In this document: positions 1-8,690 of the stretch, piece after piece
Position numbering within the stretch: the first letter of the stretch is position 1
Layout: the number at the start of each line of letters is the position of its first letter
Assembly (NCBI RefSeq): GCF_004123295.1
Contig: NZ_SDMK01000001.1
Coordinates: forward strand, 124,001-188,000
Direction of reading: 5' to 3'
DNA length: 64,000 nt
Origin: Silvibacterium dinghuense
GTDB taxonomy: Bacteria; Acidobacteriota; Terriglobia; Terriglobales; Acidobacteriaceae
The notes under the pieces: generated by a model
Told to the model about the DNA's origin: nothing
Seen by the model: only the letters and a program-made list of their open reading frames with translations
The model's database searches: none
Made by a program: the position numbers and the translations under genes

Positions 1-384
1 TATTGCAGCAGCCCCGCGCGCAACCAGCACCTGGTGTGCGTGATCGAGGAACCGACCAATATCTCGACGGTCGAGAAGACGCGCTACAGCGGCGTCTATC
101 ATGTGCTGCACGGCACCCTGTCTCCCCTGCATGGTGTCGGACCGGAACAGCTGCGCATTGCCGGACTTGAAGCCCGGGTAGCCGCAGGCGGCATCGAAGA
201 GGTTATCCTGGCCACCTCGCCGACTGTGGAAGGCGAGGCTACGGCACATTATCTTGCCGATCTGCTGCGAAGCAGCGGCGTCAGGATCAGCAGGATTGCC
301 ACCGGAGTGCCGGCAGGCAGCGATATCGAATATGCGGATGAGGTATCGATGTCGCGGGCGATGGATGGACGGCGAGAGATGTAA
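1..384 (+). CDS. recR: Recombination protein RecR, C-terminal part (truncated by window start)
   Basis: The window opens inside this gene, so the N-terminal helix-hairpin-helix and zinc-finger parts lie outside. The visible 127 residues are the Toprim domain and tail: VIEEPTN near the start, the segment GVYHVLHGTLSPLHGVGP, then EVILATSPTVEGEATAHYL. RecR acts in the cytoplasm with RecF/RecO to load RecA at single-strand gaps. The frame is open from base 1 and ends at TAA 382-384. The gene start, and whether it follows dnaX and a YbaB-type gene as is usual, cannot be seen. Confidence 0.95.
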   Translation, partial: YCSSPARNQHLVCVIEEPTNISTVEKTRYSGVYHVLHGTLSPLHGVGPEQLRIAGLEARVAAGGIEEVILATSPTVEGEATAHYLADLLRSSGVRISRIATGVPAGSDIEYADEVSMSRAMDGRREM

Positions 385-536
385 AAACGAGCAGCCAGTC
401 GCAAAAACGGCCAGCAGTCAGTGAAACTCAGCCGGATGGAAATACTGACCGCTTCATCACTGGCCGTCTTTATCACTGACTGTTGGCATGCTGCCGGGCC
501 GCGACCGAAGGCACAGGGCGCCTGGACGGGCAGTCC

Positions 537-908
537 TTAAGCGCGCAGGCGGGCGAGCAGATCCTGAGGATGGACGGGCTTGGCGAGAATCTCGAACTCG
601 TGACCCTGCACGCGGGCGCGGTCGAGCAGATCGGCAGTCGCAGCCTGTCCGGAGAAGAGCAGGATCTTGCATGAGGGCAGGAAGCTGCGAATCTTGATTG
701 CGGCATCGATGCCATTCAGATCGGTCATGATGACGTCGCTGATGAGCATGTCCGGGGCCCATTCTCTGGCTGCGTCGACAGCCTTCTCGCCGCTGTACAC
801 AGCGCGAGCTTCAAAACCGCTCTGATTGAGAATGATGGCCAGGGTATCGGCAATCACACGTTCGTCGTCAGCTACCAGTACCTTGGGTCTTGCCAGGGTT
901 TCGGGCAT
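537..908 (-). CDS. Single-domain response regulator (CheY-like receiver)
   Basis: This 123-residue protein consists only of a receiver domain. The acidic pair is D14-D15 (VADDERV), the phospho-accepting aspartate is D58 (LISDVIM), the switch Ser is S86 (LLFSGQA) and the conserved lysine is K110 (ILAKPVHP). No output domain follows, so it would signal by protein contact or serve as a phosphorelay intermediate. No histidine kinase lies nearby, so its partner is unknown. It converges on recR. The start ATG at 908 has only a weak purine-rich stretch upstream. Confidence 0.85.
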   Translation of the reverse strand: MPETLARPKVLVADDERVIADTLAIILNQSGFEARAVYSGEKAVDAAREWAPDMLISDVIMTDLNGIDAAIKIRSFLPSCKILLFSGQAATADLLDRARVQGHEFEILAKPVHPQDLLARLRA

Positions 909-1297
909 TCGCTCTTTTTCTTCGCTTTCTTGGCTTGAATGAATCGGAAGATGTTTGATCTTCCCTCAAAATCGCGGATTGACTTCGAGCAACGTGCGCA
1001 CGAATCCAACACAATCCTATACACACACCCGCCCGTCCCCCAGTGTTTTTTCAAACCGGAAAACAGGCTCCTCTGATGATACCCTGTCCCCAGGAGGATG
1101 CTTCATCTTCCTGCAATCAAAACAACTTACTAATAAGCCAGAAATAAAACCACAACCCCCGGAAACGCTGCCTCGCCGGCACAACGACGGTCTCTCAAAT
1201 ACCTCATTGTCTGTTTCCGTTGTTTCTCTCCGGTCTCATCCCAGTCTGCGGACTGGCCCGGCTCCCGGGACTACTTTCTTGGAAATGGAATTCAGCG
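909..1297. other. Gene-free intergenic region between divergent genes
   Basis: These 389 bases separate the receiver-domain gene (minus strand) from the ABC transporter operon (plus strand). They should hold the promoters of both. An A-rich, lower-G+C tract lies around 1110-1155. No convincing coding region, hairpin or repeat was seen. A TTGACT at 979-984 is not followed by a good -10 box at normal spacing. Confidence 0.6.
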
Positions 1298-2650
1298 ATG
1301 GCCGAACCGATCATTCGCGCGCAACAGGTGGAAAAGTTTTATTCCCAGCCCAGCGAGAACCGCATTCAGGTGATCTCGCCAACGGACCTGTCCATCGTTC
1401 CCGGGGAGATTGTGGCGCTGCTCGGGCCATCAGGCTCCGGTAAATCGACGCTGCTGCGCATGCTCGCCGGGCTCTCGCAGCCCTCAGCCGGCGAGGTCTA
1501 CTGGCACGGCAAGCCAATCTCGACGGTGCAGATCAACGTGTCCATCGTCTTCCAGAGTTTCGCGCTCTTTCCCTGGCTGACGGTGCTTGAAAACGTCGAG
1601 GCGCCACTGAAGGCGCGCGGCATGGCCGCAGCCGAGCGGCGCGAGCGCAGCCTCAAAATCCTGGACACGGTCGGTCTCGACGGCTTCCAGGCAGCGTATC
1701 CCAAGGAACTCTCCGGCGGCATGCGGCAGCGTGTCGGCTTTGCCCGTGCGCTGGTCGTGGAGCCTGAAGTCCTCTTCATGGACGAGCCATTTTCAGCGCT
1801 CGACGTGCTGACGGCCGAAAACCTGCGCAGCGAACTGCTCGAACTGTGGCAGAAGAAGACGATCCCCACGCAGGCAATCTTCATCGTCACCCACAACATC
1901 GAGGAAGCGGTACTGCTGGCCGACCGCATCATCGTGCTGGGACGCAACCCGGGACACGTGCGCACCGACTTCAAGGTGACGAACCTCGTGCATCCCCGCG
2001 ACCGAAAGAGCCCGGCCTTCACCCAGCTGGTCGATTACATCTACAAGGTACTCACACGGCCCGATGTCTCTCCGGCCGAGATGCCCCGGCTGCAGCCAGG
2101 CCGTCGCAATGTGCGCGACCAGCGACAGATGCACTACGAGATGCTGCCGCATGCGCGTCCAGGCGGCATTGCCGGCCTGCTCGAGCTGATCATCGATCTC
2201 GGCGGACGGGCAGATATCTACAAACTGGCCGACGAGCTGGCCTTCGAGATCGACGATCTGTTGCCGATTGTCGAAGCGGCGAGCCTGCTGAAGTTCCTCA
2301 AGGTGGAAGAGGGCGACGTGAACATCACCCCGGCGGGGCACGAGTTCGCCGAGTCGGAGATTCTCAAGCAGAAGGAGCTCTTCCACAAGGCGGCGCTCGA
2401 AAATGTCCTGCTGCTGCGGCAGATCACGCGCGCGCTCAGCAACAAGAGCGATCACACCGTGCCCGAGGAGTTCTTCCTCGACATGCTCGACGAGCAGTTC
2501 AGCGAAGAAGAGACGCAGCGCCAGCTGGAAACAGCGATCAACTGGGGCCGTTACGCCGAGCTCTTCGACTTCGACGCCGGACGGCGGCGCTTCATTCTGC
2601 CGGAGGTGGAAGAACCCTCGGAAGAGACGGAGGAGGTCACCTCCGAGTGA
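1298..2650 (+). CDS. ABC transporter ATPase, nitrate/taurine (NitT/TauT) type, with C-terminal AAA-associated domain
   Basis: Energises uptake or export through the permease encoded next. Residues 1-250 are an ABC ATPase: Walker A GPSGSGKST (43-51), signature LSGGMRQR (near 139), Walker B VLFMDEP (near 158) and the switch His in IVTHNIEEA. Residues from about 290 on form the extra domain seen in some NitT-family ATPases (AAA-associated C-terminal type), rich in acidic helices. The reading frame is open further upstream, but ATG 1298 follows a GGAAATGGAA ribosome site and begins the conserved sequence MAEPIIRAQQVEKFY. The stop overlaps the GTG of the permease (GTGA), implying translational coupling. 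The substrate is unknown and no binding protein is adjacent. Confidence 0.88.
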   Translation: MAEPIIRAQQVEKFYSQPSENRIQVISPTDLSIVPGEIVALLGPSGSGKSTLLRMLAGLSQPSAGEVYWHGKPISTVQINVSIVFQSFALFPWLTVLENVEAPLKARGMAAAERRERSLKILDTVGLDGFQAAYPKELSGGMRQRVGFARALVVEPEVLFMDEPFSALDVLTAENLRSELLELWQKKTIPTQAIFIVTHNIEEAVLLADRIIVLGRNPGHVRTDFKVTNLVHPRDRKSPAFTQLVDYIYKVLTRPDVSPAEMPRLQPGRRNVRDQRQMHYEMLPHARPGGIAGLLELIIDLGGRADIYKLADELAFEIDDLLPIVEAASLLKFLKVEEGDVNITPAGHEFAESEILKQKELFHKAALENVLLLRQITRALSNKSDHTVPEEFFLDMLDEQFSEEETQRQLETAINWGRYAELFDFDAGRRRFILPEVEEPSEETEEVTSE

Positions 2651-4398
2651 AGACGCGCAACCAAACCTTCTCGCGCGAGCTGGTCATCGAGCGAACCTGG
2701 CCGTTTTTCATGGACCTCACGGTCGCGGCAGCCCTGCTGGCCGGCTTCTATGCCATCCTGTGGATCGCCAGGTTCTGGTTCAGCGGCGCGATCCCCGAGG
2801 TACAGATTTATCGCTCGCCCTCGCATCTGCCGCTCTACGCGTTTTACTCGACAGTACGCATCTTCGTCGCCTACCTGCTGAGCCTGGGCTTCGCGATCGC
2901 GTATGGCTACACCGCTGCGTATAACAAGCGCTTCGAAGCGCTGATGATCGCCATTCTCGACATCCTGCAATCGATCCCGGTTCTCAGCTTCCTGCCCGGC
3001 GTGATGCTGGCCATGATGTCGCTCTTCCCTTCCCGACAGATCGGCATCGAGCTGGGCGCGATCCTGCTGATTTTTACCGGCGAAGTCTGGAACATGGCCT
3101 TCAGCTTCTACAGCTCCCTCAAGAGCATTCCGCGCGAGCTGAATGAGGCCTGCAGCATCAACCGCTTCTCGCGCTGGCAGCGGCTCTTCCAGCTGGAGCT
3201 GCCTTTCGCCACCATCGGCCTGGTGTGGAATTCGATGGTTTCGGTCGCGAGCGGCTGGTTCTTCCTGATGGTCTGCGAGATGTTCCCGGTCGGAAGCAGA
3301 AATTTCCGCCTGCCCGGACTCGGCTCCTACCTGCAGACCGCCGCCGCCGATGGCGACAAAATGGCGATGGTCTACGGCCTGATCACGATGGTGCTGATTA
3401 TCGTGATGACCGACCAGCTGCTGTGGCGGCCCATCATTGCCTGGAGCGACAAGTTCAAGTTTGAGAGTGTCGAATCCTCGGTGCGGATCACCTCGCCGGT
3501 ACTGCACCTGATCCGCAACTCCAATCTTCTGGGCACGCTGCATCGTACGGCGTTTACTCCCATCAGCGAGGGCTTTTACCGGCGCGTTGCACAACGCACG
3601 GAACAGCGCATCACGCGGCAGGTGACACAGAAAGCCGGCACCCGGCCACGCTCCGCGGTTCTGTTCGTCGTGCTGGGCATCTTTCTCGCTGCAGCGATTG
3701 TCTATGCCGCAGTTCGCGCTGTCCTGCTGCTGCACAACATCCATGGCCACGAGGTCGTTGCCCTGTTTGAGGGCGCAGGCATGACTTTCCTGCGCGTGAA
3801 CCTCTCGCTGCTGCTGGCCTCGGCGTGGACGATTCCCGTGGGCGTCGCCATCGGCTTCCATCCGAAGCTCGCGAATATCACGCAGCCACTGGCGCAGATC
3901 GCCGCATCGTTCCCGGCTACGGCGCTCTTTCCCGTGATTCTGCTGGCGCTGACGCATGTCGGGCTGGGACTGGGCATCGGCTCCGTGGCCCTGATGATGC
4001 TGGGCACCCAGTGGTACATCCTGTTCAACGTGATTGCCGGCGCGATGGCTATTCCTTCGGACATGAAGGAGGTCGCCGACATCTTCCACTTCTCGAGCCT
4101 GCAGCGCTGGACGACGGTGATCCTGCCGGGGATCTTCCCCTTTCTGATCACCGGGCTGGTTACGGCTTCAGGCGGCGCGTGGAACGCGTCGATCGTGGCC
4201 GAGTACTTCCAGCTGAAGGACAAGACGCTGACCACGACCGGGCTGGGATCGCAGATCAGCCTGGCCAGCAACCAGGGCAACTTCCCCACGCTGCTGCTAG
4301 CTACGATCATCATGGCTCTCATGGTGGTGACGATCAACCGGCTGGTGTGGCGTCCGCTTTACCGTCTGGCGGAGACGAAGTACCGGCTCGAAGGCTAA
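2647..4398 (+). CDS. ABC transporter permease with two fused BPD_transp_1 domains
   Basis: Integral membrane partner of the preceding ATPase. The 583 residues contain two copies of the inner-membrane permease domain, roughly 60-270 and 360-575. Each has an EAA-type coupling loop: ELNEACSINRFSRWQ in the first copy, DMKEVADIFHFSSLQRW followed by ILPGIFPFLITG in the second. A hydrophilic linker rich in Arg, Thr and Gln (about residues 310-340) joins them. NitT/TauT systems normally use a single-domain permease as a homodimer; here one chain supplies both halves. It starts at GTG 2647, overlapping the ATPase stop by four bases. No periplasmic binding protein follows. Confidence 0.85.
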   Translation: MKTRNQTFSRELVIERTWPFFMDLTVAAALLAGFYAILWIARFWFSGAIPEVQIYRSPSHLPLYAFYSTVRIFVAYLLSLGFAIAYGYTAAYNKRFEALMIAILDILQSIPVLSFLPGVMLAMMSLFPSRQIGIELGAILLIFTGEVWNMAFSFYSSLKSIPRELNEACSINRFSRWQRLFQLELPFATIGLVWNSMVSVASGWFFLMVCEMFPVGSRNFRLPGLGSYLQTAAADGDKMAMVYGLITMVLIIVMTDQLLWRPIIAWSDKFKFESVESSVRITSPVLHLIRNSNLLGTLHRTAFTPISEGFYRRVAQRTEQRITRQVTQKAGTRPRSAVLFVVLGIFLAAAIVYAAVRAVLLLHNIHGHEVVALFEGAGMTFLRVNLSLLLASAWTIPVGVAIGFHPKLANITQPLAQIAASFPATALFPVILLALTHVGLGLGIGSVALMMLGTQWYILFNVIAGAMAIPSDMKEVADIFHFSSLQRWTTVILPGIFPFLITGLVTASGGAWNASIVAEYFQLKDKTLTTTGLGSQISLASNQGNFPTLLLATIIMALMVVTINRLVWRPLYRLAETKYRLEG

Positions 4399-4446
4399 GA
4401 TTCAGGGCGTGCCAGCGGCATGCCCTGTTCTGGTATCCTCGCGGGC

Positions 4447-4878
4447 ATGCCGCTGGAGACTCCTATGGCTGCCTTCCCCTACACGCTTGCTCCCTGGCTG
4501 AATGTCCGCGCAAGCTCGAGCCCCAGCGCGCTGGAGTTTTACAAAGCCGCGCTCGGAGCCGAAGAGCGCTTTCACGTGGATGATGGGGATGGGCACATCG
4601 TCGCCCGGCTCTCGATCCATGGCGCAGAATTCTGGCTCTCCGATGAGTCTCCGGAGCATGGCAACTACAGCCCGGAGAGCATTCATGGCTGCTCGGTGCG
4701 CCTGATCCTTTCTGTTCCCGATCCAGACGCAAGGGTCGCACGCGCAGTAGAGATGGGCGCAGAGCTGCTTTGCCCTGTGCAGGAAGACCATGGTTGGCGT
4801 GTCGGACGCATCCGGGACCCATTCGGCCATATCTGGGAAATCGCGCGTCCTCCGTCCTCCGCAGAGCTGACAGGGTAG
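4447..4878 (+). CDS. VOC-superfamily (glyoxalase/PhnB-like) protein
   Basis: A small cytoplasmic protein of about 143 residues with the vicinal-oxygen-chelate fold. It opens with a PhnB-type strand (APWLNVRASSSPSALEFY), then has ARLSIHGAEFWLSDE and the closing DPFGHIWEIA. Such proteins include glyoxalases, antibiotic-binding proteins and metal-free binders, so the substrate cannot be assigned. Two starts compete: ATG 4447, with a TATCCT hexamer 7 nt ahead (leaderless style), and ATG 4465, preceded by GGAG at 6 nt. The former is annotated; the fold itself begins after both. The gene stands alone between the ABC transporter and an MFS gene. Confidence 0.75.
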   Translation: MPLETPMAAFPYTLAPWLNVRASSSPSALEFYKAALGAEERFHVDDGDGHIVARLSIHGAEFWLSDESPEHGNYSPESIHGCSVRLILSVPDPDARVARAVEMGAELLCPVQEDHGWRVGRIRDPFGHIWEIARPPSSAELTG

Positions 4879-4917
4879 CGGTTGCGACCAAGAGGGGTAT
4901 AACGACATCCTGTATAT

Positions 4918-6177
4918 ATGCCCACCGCCACACTCAGGGCCTCGGACGATGCCCTGTTGGCCGCCGGGAGCCAATCTTCCCTGTCTTCTTCCAGCCTGAA
5001 GCCGCAACGCGGCGTTTTTCCCGTCTTCCTGTGCGGGATGCTCGCTTTTCTCGAGCTCTACTGCACGCAGCCGATGCTCCCCATGCTAGCGCATGTCTTC
5101 CACGCCTCAGAAGCCAGCGTGAGCGGCACGATCAGTGCTTCGACATTCGGGGTGGCCATCTCGGCCGCGCTGCTGGCGCTCTTCGGAGAACGCCTGGACC
5201 GTAAGAAAACGATCGTCGCTTCCATGGTGGCCCTGGCAATATGCACGCTGCTGACGGCCACAGCCACCAGTCTGCCTGTGCTGGCGTTATGGCGCATGCT
5301 GCAGGGATTGATTACGCCGGGCGTCTTCATTCTCACCATTGCCTATGTCACCGAAGAGTGGCCGCCGCTCGAGGTTCCCCGCGTGATGAGCTACTATGTC
5401 GGCGGCACGGTCTTTGGCGGATTCCTGGGACGCATTTCGGCCGGAATACTGGCAGAACGGCTGGGCTGGCGGCCGATCTTCCTGGTGCTGGGTATTCTGG
5501 GCCTGTTCGGCGCAGCCCTGGCGCAGAGAGTTCTCCCGCCCGCCCGCCCGAAAGAACGCAGAATCAAGAGCGCATCGCCTTTTACTCCGGTGCTGGCAAA
5601 CCTGCAGAATCCACGCTTACTCGCAACCTTCGGCATCGGCTTCTGCATGCTGTACACGCTGATCTCGATCTTCAGCTACATCACCTTCTACCTGGCAGCC
5701 GCCCCTTTTCACCTTTCCACGGCGGAGCTGAGCTGGCTCTTCACCGTATACCTGTGCGGGCTGGCAGCGACGCTGGCGGCGGGAACAGTGCTGGCGCGGG
5801 TTGGCCTGCGGCACGGCATGGTAACCGCGATCGGCTTCTGCCTGGGTGGATTGATGTTGACGCTGGTGCCTTCCCTGCCGGTGATCGGGCTGGGACTGGC
5901 CATGGCCAGCTCCGGGGTCTTCATCTCACAGACCTGCGCCAACAGCTTCCTCCGTGACGCCGCACCGGCGGGAAGCCGGGTCTCTGCCGCGGGCATGTAC
6001 ATCTGCAGCTACTACATTGGCGGAACGGTGGGTGGCATTCTGCCCGCAGCGGCGTGGCGCATGGCGGGATGGCCCGGCTGCGTGTCCCTTACCAGCACGC
6101 TGCTGATCACAGCCGGCCTGCTGGCCTTCTTCGGATGGAAGAAGCGGACTGCGGCGCCCGATCCCATTCCGCTCTAA
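4918..6177 (+). CDS. Major facilitator superfamily transporter (YnfM/Bcr-like)
   Basis: An inner-membrane secondary transporter of 419 residues with about 12 predicted hydrophobic helices and a Ser-rich cytoplasmic N-terminus. The MFS motif-A region appears as GERLDRKKTI after helix 2, and the matching loop of the second half is reduced. The segment LPVLALWRMLQGLITPG corresponds to helix 4 motif B. Overall it resembles YnfM-type drug or metabolite exporters; no substrate can be read from sequence. It ends just before a strong bidirectional terminator. The ATG at 4918 is the first in frame, with no clear ribosome site. Confidence 0.82.
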   Translation: MPTATLRASDDALLAAGSQSSLSSSSLKPQRGVFPVFLCGMLAFLELYCTQPMLPMLAHVFHASEASVSGTISASTFGVAISAALLALFGERLDRKKTIVASMVALAICTLLTATATSLPVLALWRMLQGLITPGVFILTIAYVTEEWPPLEVPRVMSYYVGGTVFGGFLGRISAGILAERLGWRPIFLVLGILGLFGAALAQRVLPPARPKERRIKSASPFTPVLANLQNPRLLATFGIGFCMLYTLISIFSYITFYLAAAPFHLSTAELSWLFTVYLCGLAATLAAGTVLARVGLRHGMVTAIGFCLGGLMLTLVPSLPVIGLGLAMASSGVFISQTCANSFLRDAAPAGSRVSAAGMYICSYYIGGTVGGILPAAAWRMAGWPGCVSLTSTLLITAGLLAFFGWKKRTAAPDPIPL

Positions 6178-6180
6178 ACA

Positions 6181-6213
6181 GAGAAAGAGCCGGGGATCCC
6201 CCGGCTCTTTCTC
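6181..6213. terminator. Bidirectional intrinsic terminator
   Basis: A perfect 15-bp stem (GAGAAAGAGCCGGGG against its complement) with an ATC loop. It lies between the converging MFS and secreted-protein genes. A/T-rich stem ends on both sides let it serve both strands. Confidence 0.85.
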
Positions 6214-6230
6214 CCGCACATAGCTGCGGA

Positions 6231-6746
6231 TTACTGCTGAGGCTGTGTGGTCGAAGAGCTATTGGCCTGCGATCCCGTTGCCGTCGGCGTGCTGCCGGTA
6301 GCGGTTGCTCCGCCACGCTGCGTATCCGCATGCTTTTCGTAAATCGAATACTGTCCGCTGGGCCGCTTCAGCTTGACCTCGATATCGCGCGTATCCGTAG
6401 TAATCGGATAATCGTCGCCGAAGGTCTGAAAGCCATTCGCAATGATCTGGAGGCGCACCACGTCCCCGATGGGAATCACTTCGATGACGGCCTTACCTTC
6501 TTCGTTTGTTTTGAGCTCGAGACCGCCTTCATCCTTGCCGTTCTTCATAGGATGAAAGATAACCGCGGCATTTTCGACGGGCTTGCCATTGGTAGCCTTG
6601 GTCACGGTTACTGTGATTTTGGCTGTCGGCGGTGGCGGCTGGTATTTGCGCCCACGGCCATCCTGGCCGTGCAGGGCGGTAGCGGCAAGTCCGATTGCGA
6701 GCAACGGCAGTGCAGTAAGGCAGCGAAGCGAGACTCCAGTCTTCAT
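6231..6746 (-). CDS. Secreted protein with a carboxypeptidase-regulatory-like beta-sandwich domain
   Basis: From ATG 6746 the protein has a signal peptide (MKTGVSLRC..., cleavage near ALHGQ). A Pro-rich stretch follows, then a prealbumin/carboxypeptidase-regulatory-type module: ITVTVTKATNGKPVENAAV, then NEEGKAVIEVIPIGDV and ANGFQTFGDDYPI. The C-terminus is a Thr/Ser/Gln-rich tail without helices. The module suggests cell-surface or periplasmic binding; the function is unknown. ATGs further upstream are in frame but would spoil the signal peptide. Confidence 0.65.
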   Translation of the reverse strand: MKTGVSLRCLTALPLLAIGLAATALHGQDGRGRKYQPPPPTAKITVTVTKATNGKPVENAAVIFHPMKNGKDEGGLELKTNEEGKAVIEVIPIGDVVRLQIIANGFQTFGDDYPITTDTRDIEVKLKRPSGQYSIYEKHADTQRGGATATGSTPTATGSQANSSSTTQPQQ

Positions 6747-6912
6747 GCCCCTCATTGTATGCATTTTGACCCGCTGCCGGGAAGCGGCTCCCACCCCAGG
6801 CAAAACTCCGGCCTCAGTTTGTGCGTCTAAAGAATTCGTGCGGTGGTGCGGTATAAGACTGAAAAAGCGTACTCTGCCGGAAGCGGAACGTCACAGAAAC
6901 ATGCTGAGGTCC

Positions 6913-7824
6913 ATGAAAGATCTGCGTTGCTCATCCCATTTTCTCTCGTTTTCCAGTCTGCTCCCGTGCCTCGTCATGGGCGTGGGCGCAGCTCTTTTAT
7001 CCCCGGCAGGACACGCAGTCCAGGTGACACCGGAGTCGGTGGCATCCGATCCAGTACCACTGGTGCGCCGGGCCGCGGCCAACGAACTGAAGCCCTCCGA
7101 TCCCCATCCCTACCGCTTCCGGCTGCGCAAGGTCGACGATGAGAAGATCATTACGAAGCTGACCGTAGAAACCAAGGAAGGCGATGTAGCGCGGATCGTC
7201 GAGTACAACGACAAGCCCGTCGGCCCGATCGTGAATCAGAACGAAATCGACCGCCTGACCAACCTGCTCGACCACCCCGATATCCAGGAACACCGGCGCA
7301 AGCGCGAGCAGGAAGACAGCAATCGCGCCAACGAGATGATTCGCATGCTGCCGGACGCCTTCCTCTATCACTTTGAAGGGATGGCCGACGGGCCGAGTGG
7401 ACCTGCCTTCCGGCTCACGCTGAAGCCCAACCCGAACTTCCATCCCCCGGACCGCGAGGCGGAGGTGTACGCCGGGATGGCCGGTGAGCTATGGATCGAC
7501 CAAAAGCAGGAACGCATGGTGCGGCTCGATGTGCACCTGATCGCCGATGTGAACTTCGGCTGGGGCATCCTGGGCAAGCTTTACAAAGGTGGCTCGATCC
7601 TGGTGGAGCAGAAGGACGTCGGCAACGGCCACTGGGAGCAGTTCCACTTCAAGATGAACCTCCAGGGCAAGGCGCTCCTCGTCAAGACACTGAACTTTTC
7701 CACGACCGAAGATGAGAGCGACTTTGAGCCCGTCCCGGCCGACTGGGGCTATCGCGATGCGGTAAAGCTACTGCTCGCGCAGAAACCTCCTCAGCCGGCC
7801 CAGGCAGATTCCAATGCCAAGTAA
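6913..7824 (+). CDS. Secreted protein of unknown function
   Basis: About 303 residues with an N-terminal signal peptide (hydrophobic stretch about residues 12-32, ending SPAGHAVQV). The mature part has alternating beta strands: YRFRLRKVDDEKIITKLTVE, later AGELWIDQKQERMVRLDVHL and GSILVEQKDVGNGHWEQFHF. This pattern resembles LolA/LolB-like or outer-membrane lipoprotein-sorting folds, but no motif is decisive. ATG 6913 is preceded by GAGG at 4 nt; ATG 6901 is an alternative. It faces away from the previous gene, and a long hairpin follows downstream. Confidence 0.65.
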   Translation: MKDLRCSSHFLSFSSLLPCLVMGVGAALLSPAGHAVQVTPESVASDPVPLVRRAAANELKPSDPHPYRFRLRKVDDEKIITKLTVETKEGDVARIVEYNDKPVGPIVNQNEIDRLTNLLDHPDIQEHRRKREQEDSNRANEMIRMLPDAFLYHFEGMADGPSGPAFRLTLKPNPNFHPPDREAEVYAGMAGELWIDQKQERMVRLDVHLIADVNFGWGILGKLYKGGSILVEQKDVGNGHWEQFHFKMNLQGKALLVKTLNFSTTEDESDFEPVPADWGYRDAVKLLLAQKPPQPAQADSNAK

Positions 7825-7911
7825 CGCAGACTTTTGCGGCCACATAAAACATATCTAAATTCAATAATTTGATGCAAATTACTTAAGCCATGAGATTAAG
7901 CATTTCGGCAT

Positions 7912-7965
7912 CGTATGCAACGAGAAAGGCGGCTCCATCTGGAGCCGCCTTTCTCGTTGCATACG
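7912..7965. repeat. Perfect 25-bp inverted repeat (long hairpin)
   Basis: Arms 7912-7936 and 7941-7965 are exact reverse complements around the 4-nt loop ATCT. The inner part (GAGAAAGGCGGCTCC) looks like an intrinsic terminator stem, but the pairing continues through TTGCATACG and no T-run follows. It lies 88 nt after the secreted-protein stop, in an intergenic region (7825-8105) that otherwise shows only short dyads, such as CCGCTATAGCGG at 7990. Confidence 0.85.
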
Positions 7966-8105
7966 AATAAGTTCAGAGGATGTCCAAGCCGCTATAGCGG
8001 AATCAGGACAGATATACCCAGAAGCCACACTCCTTCTGTGGCCTTTTCCTCAAGGAAAGGCCACCTGCATGCACATGGAGTGGGTACGGTTATCCAGATT
8101 CCGTT

Positions 8106-8381
8106 TTAAATGCCGAGCTTCTTGACCTCGTCGTTGTAGTACTTGCGGTAGAGGATATCCCACTCCTGGCTCCCCTCGGGGATGATCCGGCGTTGGGACT
8201 GGATCTTGAGACGGGCCGCCTGGTCGATCCTAAGTTCTTCCATCAGCAGCTTTTCGAGGACCTTACGGGCTTCCTGGCGGATGGTGTTGCGATCCTCGAG
8301 AAACTCGCACTCGTCGGTTTCAGCAAGGGTATCAGCCACCGTATGGGCTATTTTGTTGAGCTTGTCCCGAGAGATTCTCAC
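8106..8381 (-). CDS. DUF507 family protein (second of a tandem pair)
   Basis: A 91-residue basic, helical cytoplasmic protein matching the DUF507 family: MRISRDKLNKIAHTVADTL at the start, then an acidic helix with FLEDRNTIRQEARKVL, and an end with WDILYRKYYNDEVKKLGI. Function is unknown. Its GTG start at 8381 overlaps the stop of the upstream DUF507 gene (GTGA), so the two are co-translated and may form a heterodimer. Confidence 0.85.
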   Translation of the reverse strand: MRISRDKLNKIAHTVADTLAETDECEFLEDRNTIRQEARKVLEKLLMEELRIDQAARLKIQSQRRIIPEGSQEWDILYRKYYNDEVKKLGI

Positions 8382-8656
8382 AGCACCGCCTTGTACTTGC
8401 GCGCCAGCTCGGTCTTCACCTTCTTGAACATCTCGGCGTAGCCCGCTCCTGTGCGCCGCATCTCGTCCTGGTAGGCCTCCAGGATGACGCGTACCTCTTC
8501 GTTGATGCGATCCTCAAGAGACAGTTCGTCCTGCAAACCCGCCTGGACGCGCTCCTGAACGACGGGCAGCTTGTCCGTCCGGATCATCTTGGCGTCGATC
8601 AGATGCCGCACCGTCTGCCGTGCCAGATATCCCACATATTCGCGTGAAAAGATCAT
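8378..8656 (-). CDS. DUF507 family protein (first of a tandem pair)
   Basis: A 92-residue helical protein, paralogous to its downstream neighbour: MIFSREYVGYLARQTVRHL, then LSLEDRINEEVRVILEAY and a C-terminus ending ELARKYKAVL. Both share the pattern of an N-terminal helix with a conserved arginine and a central INxE/RxEA helix. Function is unknown. No Shine-Dalgarno precedes the ATG at 8656; a TATATT lies about 13 nt upstream. Confidence 0.85.
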   Translation of the reverse strand: MIFSREYVGYLARQTVRHLIDAKMIRTDKLPVVQERVQAGLQDELSLEDRINEEVRVILEAYQDEMRRTGAGYAEMFKKVKTELARKYKAVL

Positions 8657-8690
8657 GTATCTGGCTGGAAATATAGCACACAGAAGCAGG

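Noticed and set aside
403-482. Inverted repeats after recR (CAGTCAGTGA and TCACTGACTG, plus ACGGCCAG and CTGGCCGT)
   Set aside because: The arms are in an order that cannot form one hairpin, loops are long and no T-run follows, so no terminator call is made.
2551-4089. Minus-strand frame opposite the double permease (512 codons)
   Set aside because: Composition is Gln/Arg/Gly/Asp-rich without domains; the plus strand encodes clear permease helices.
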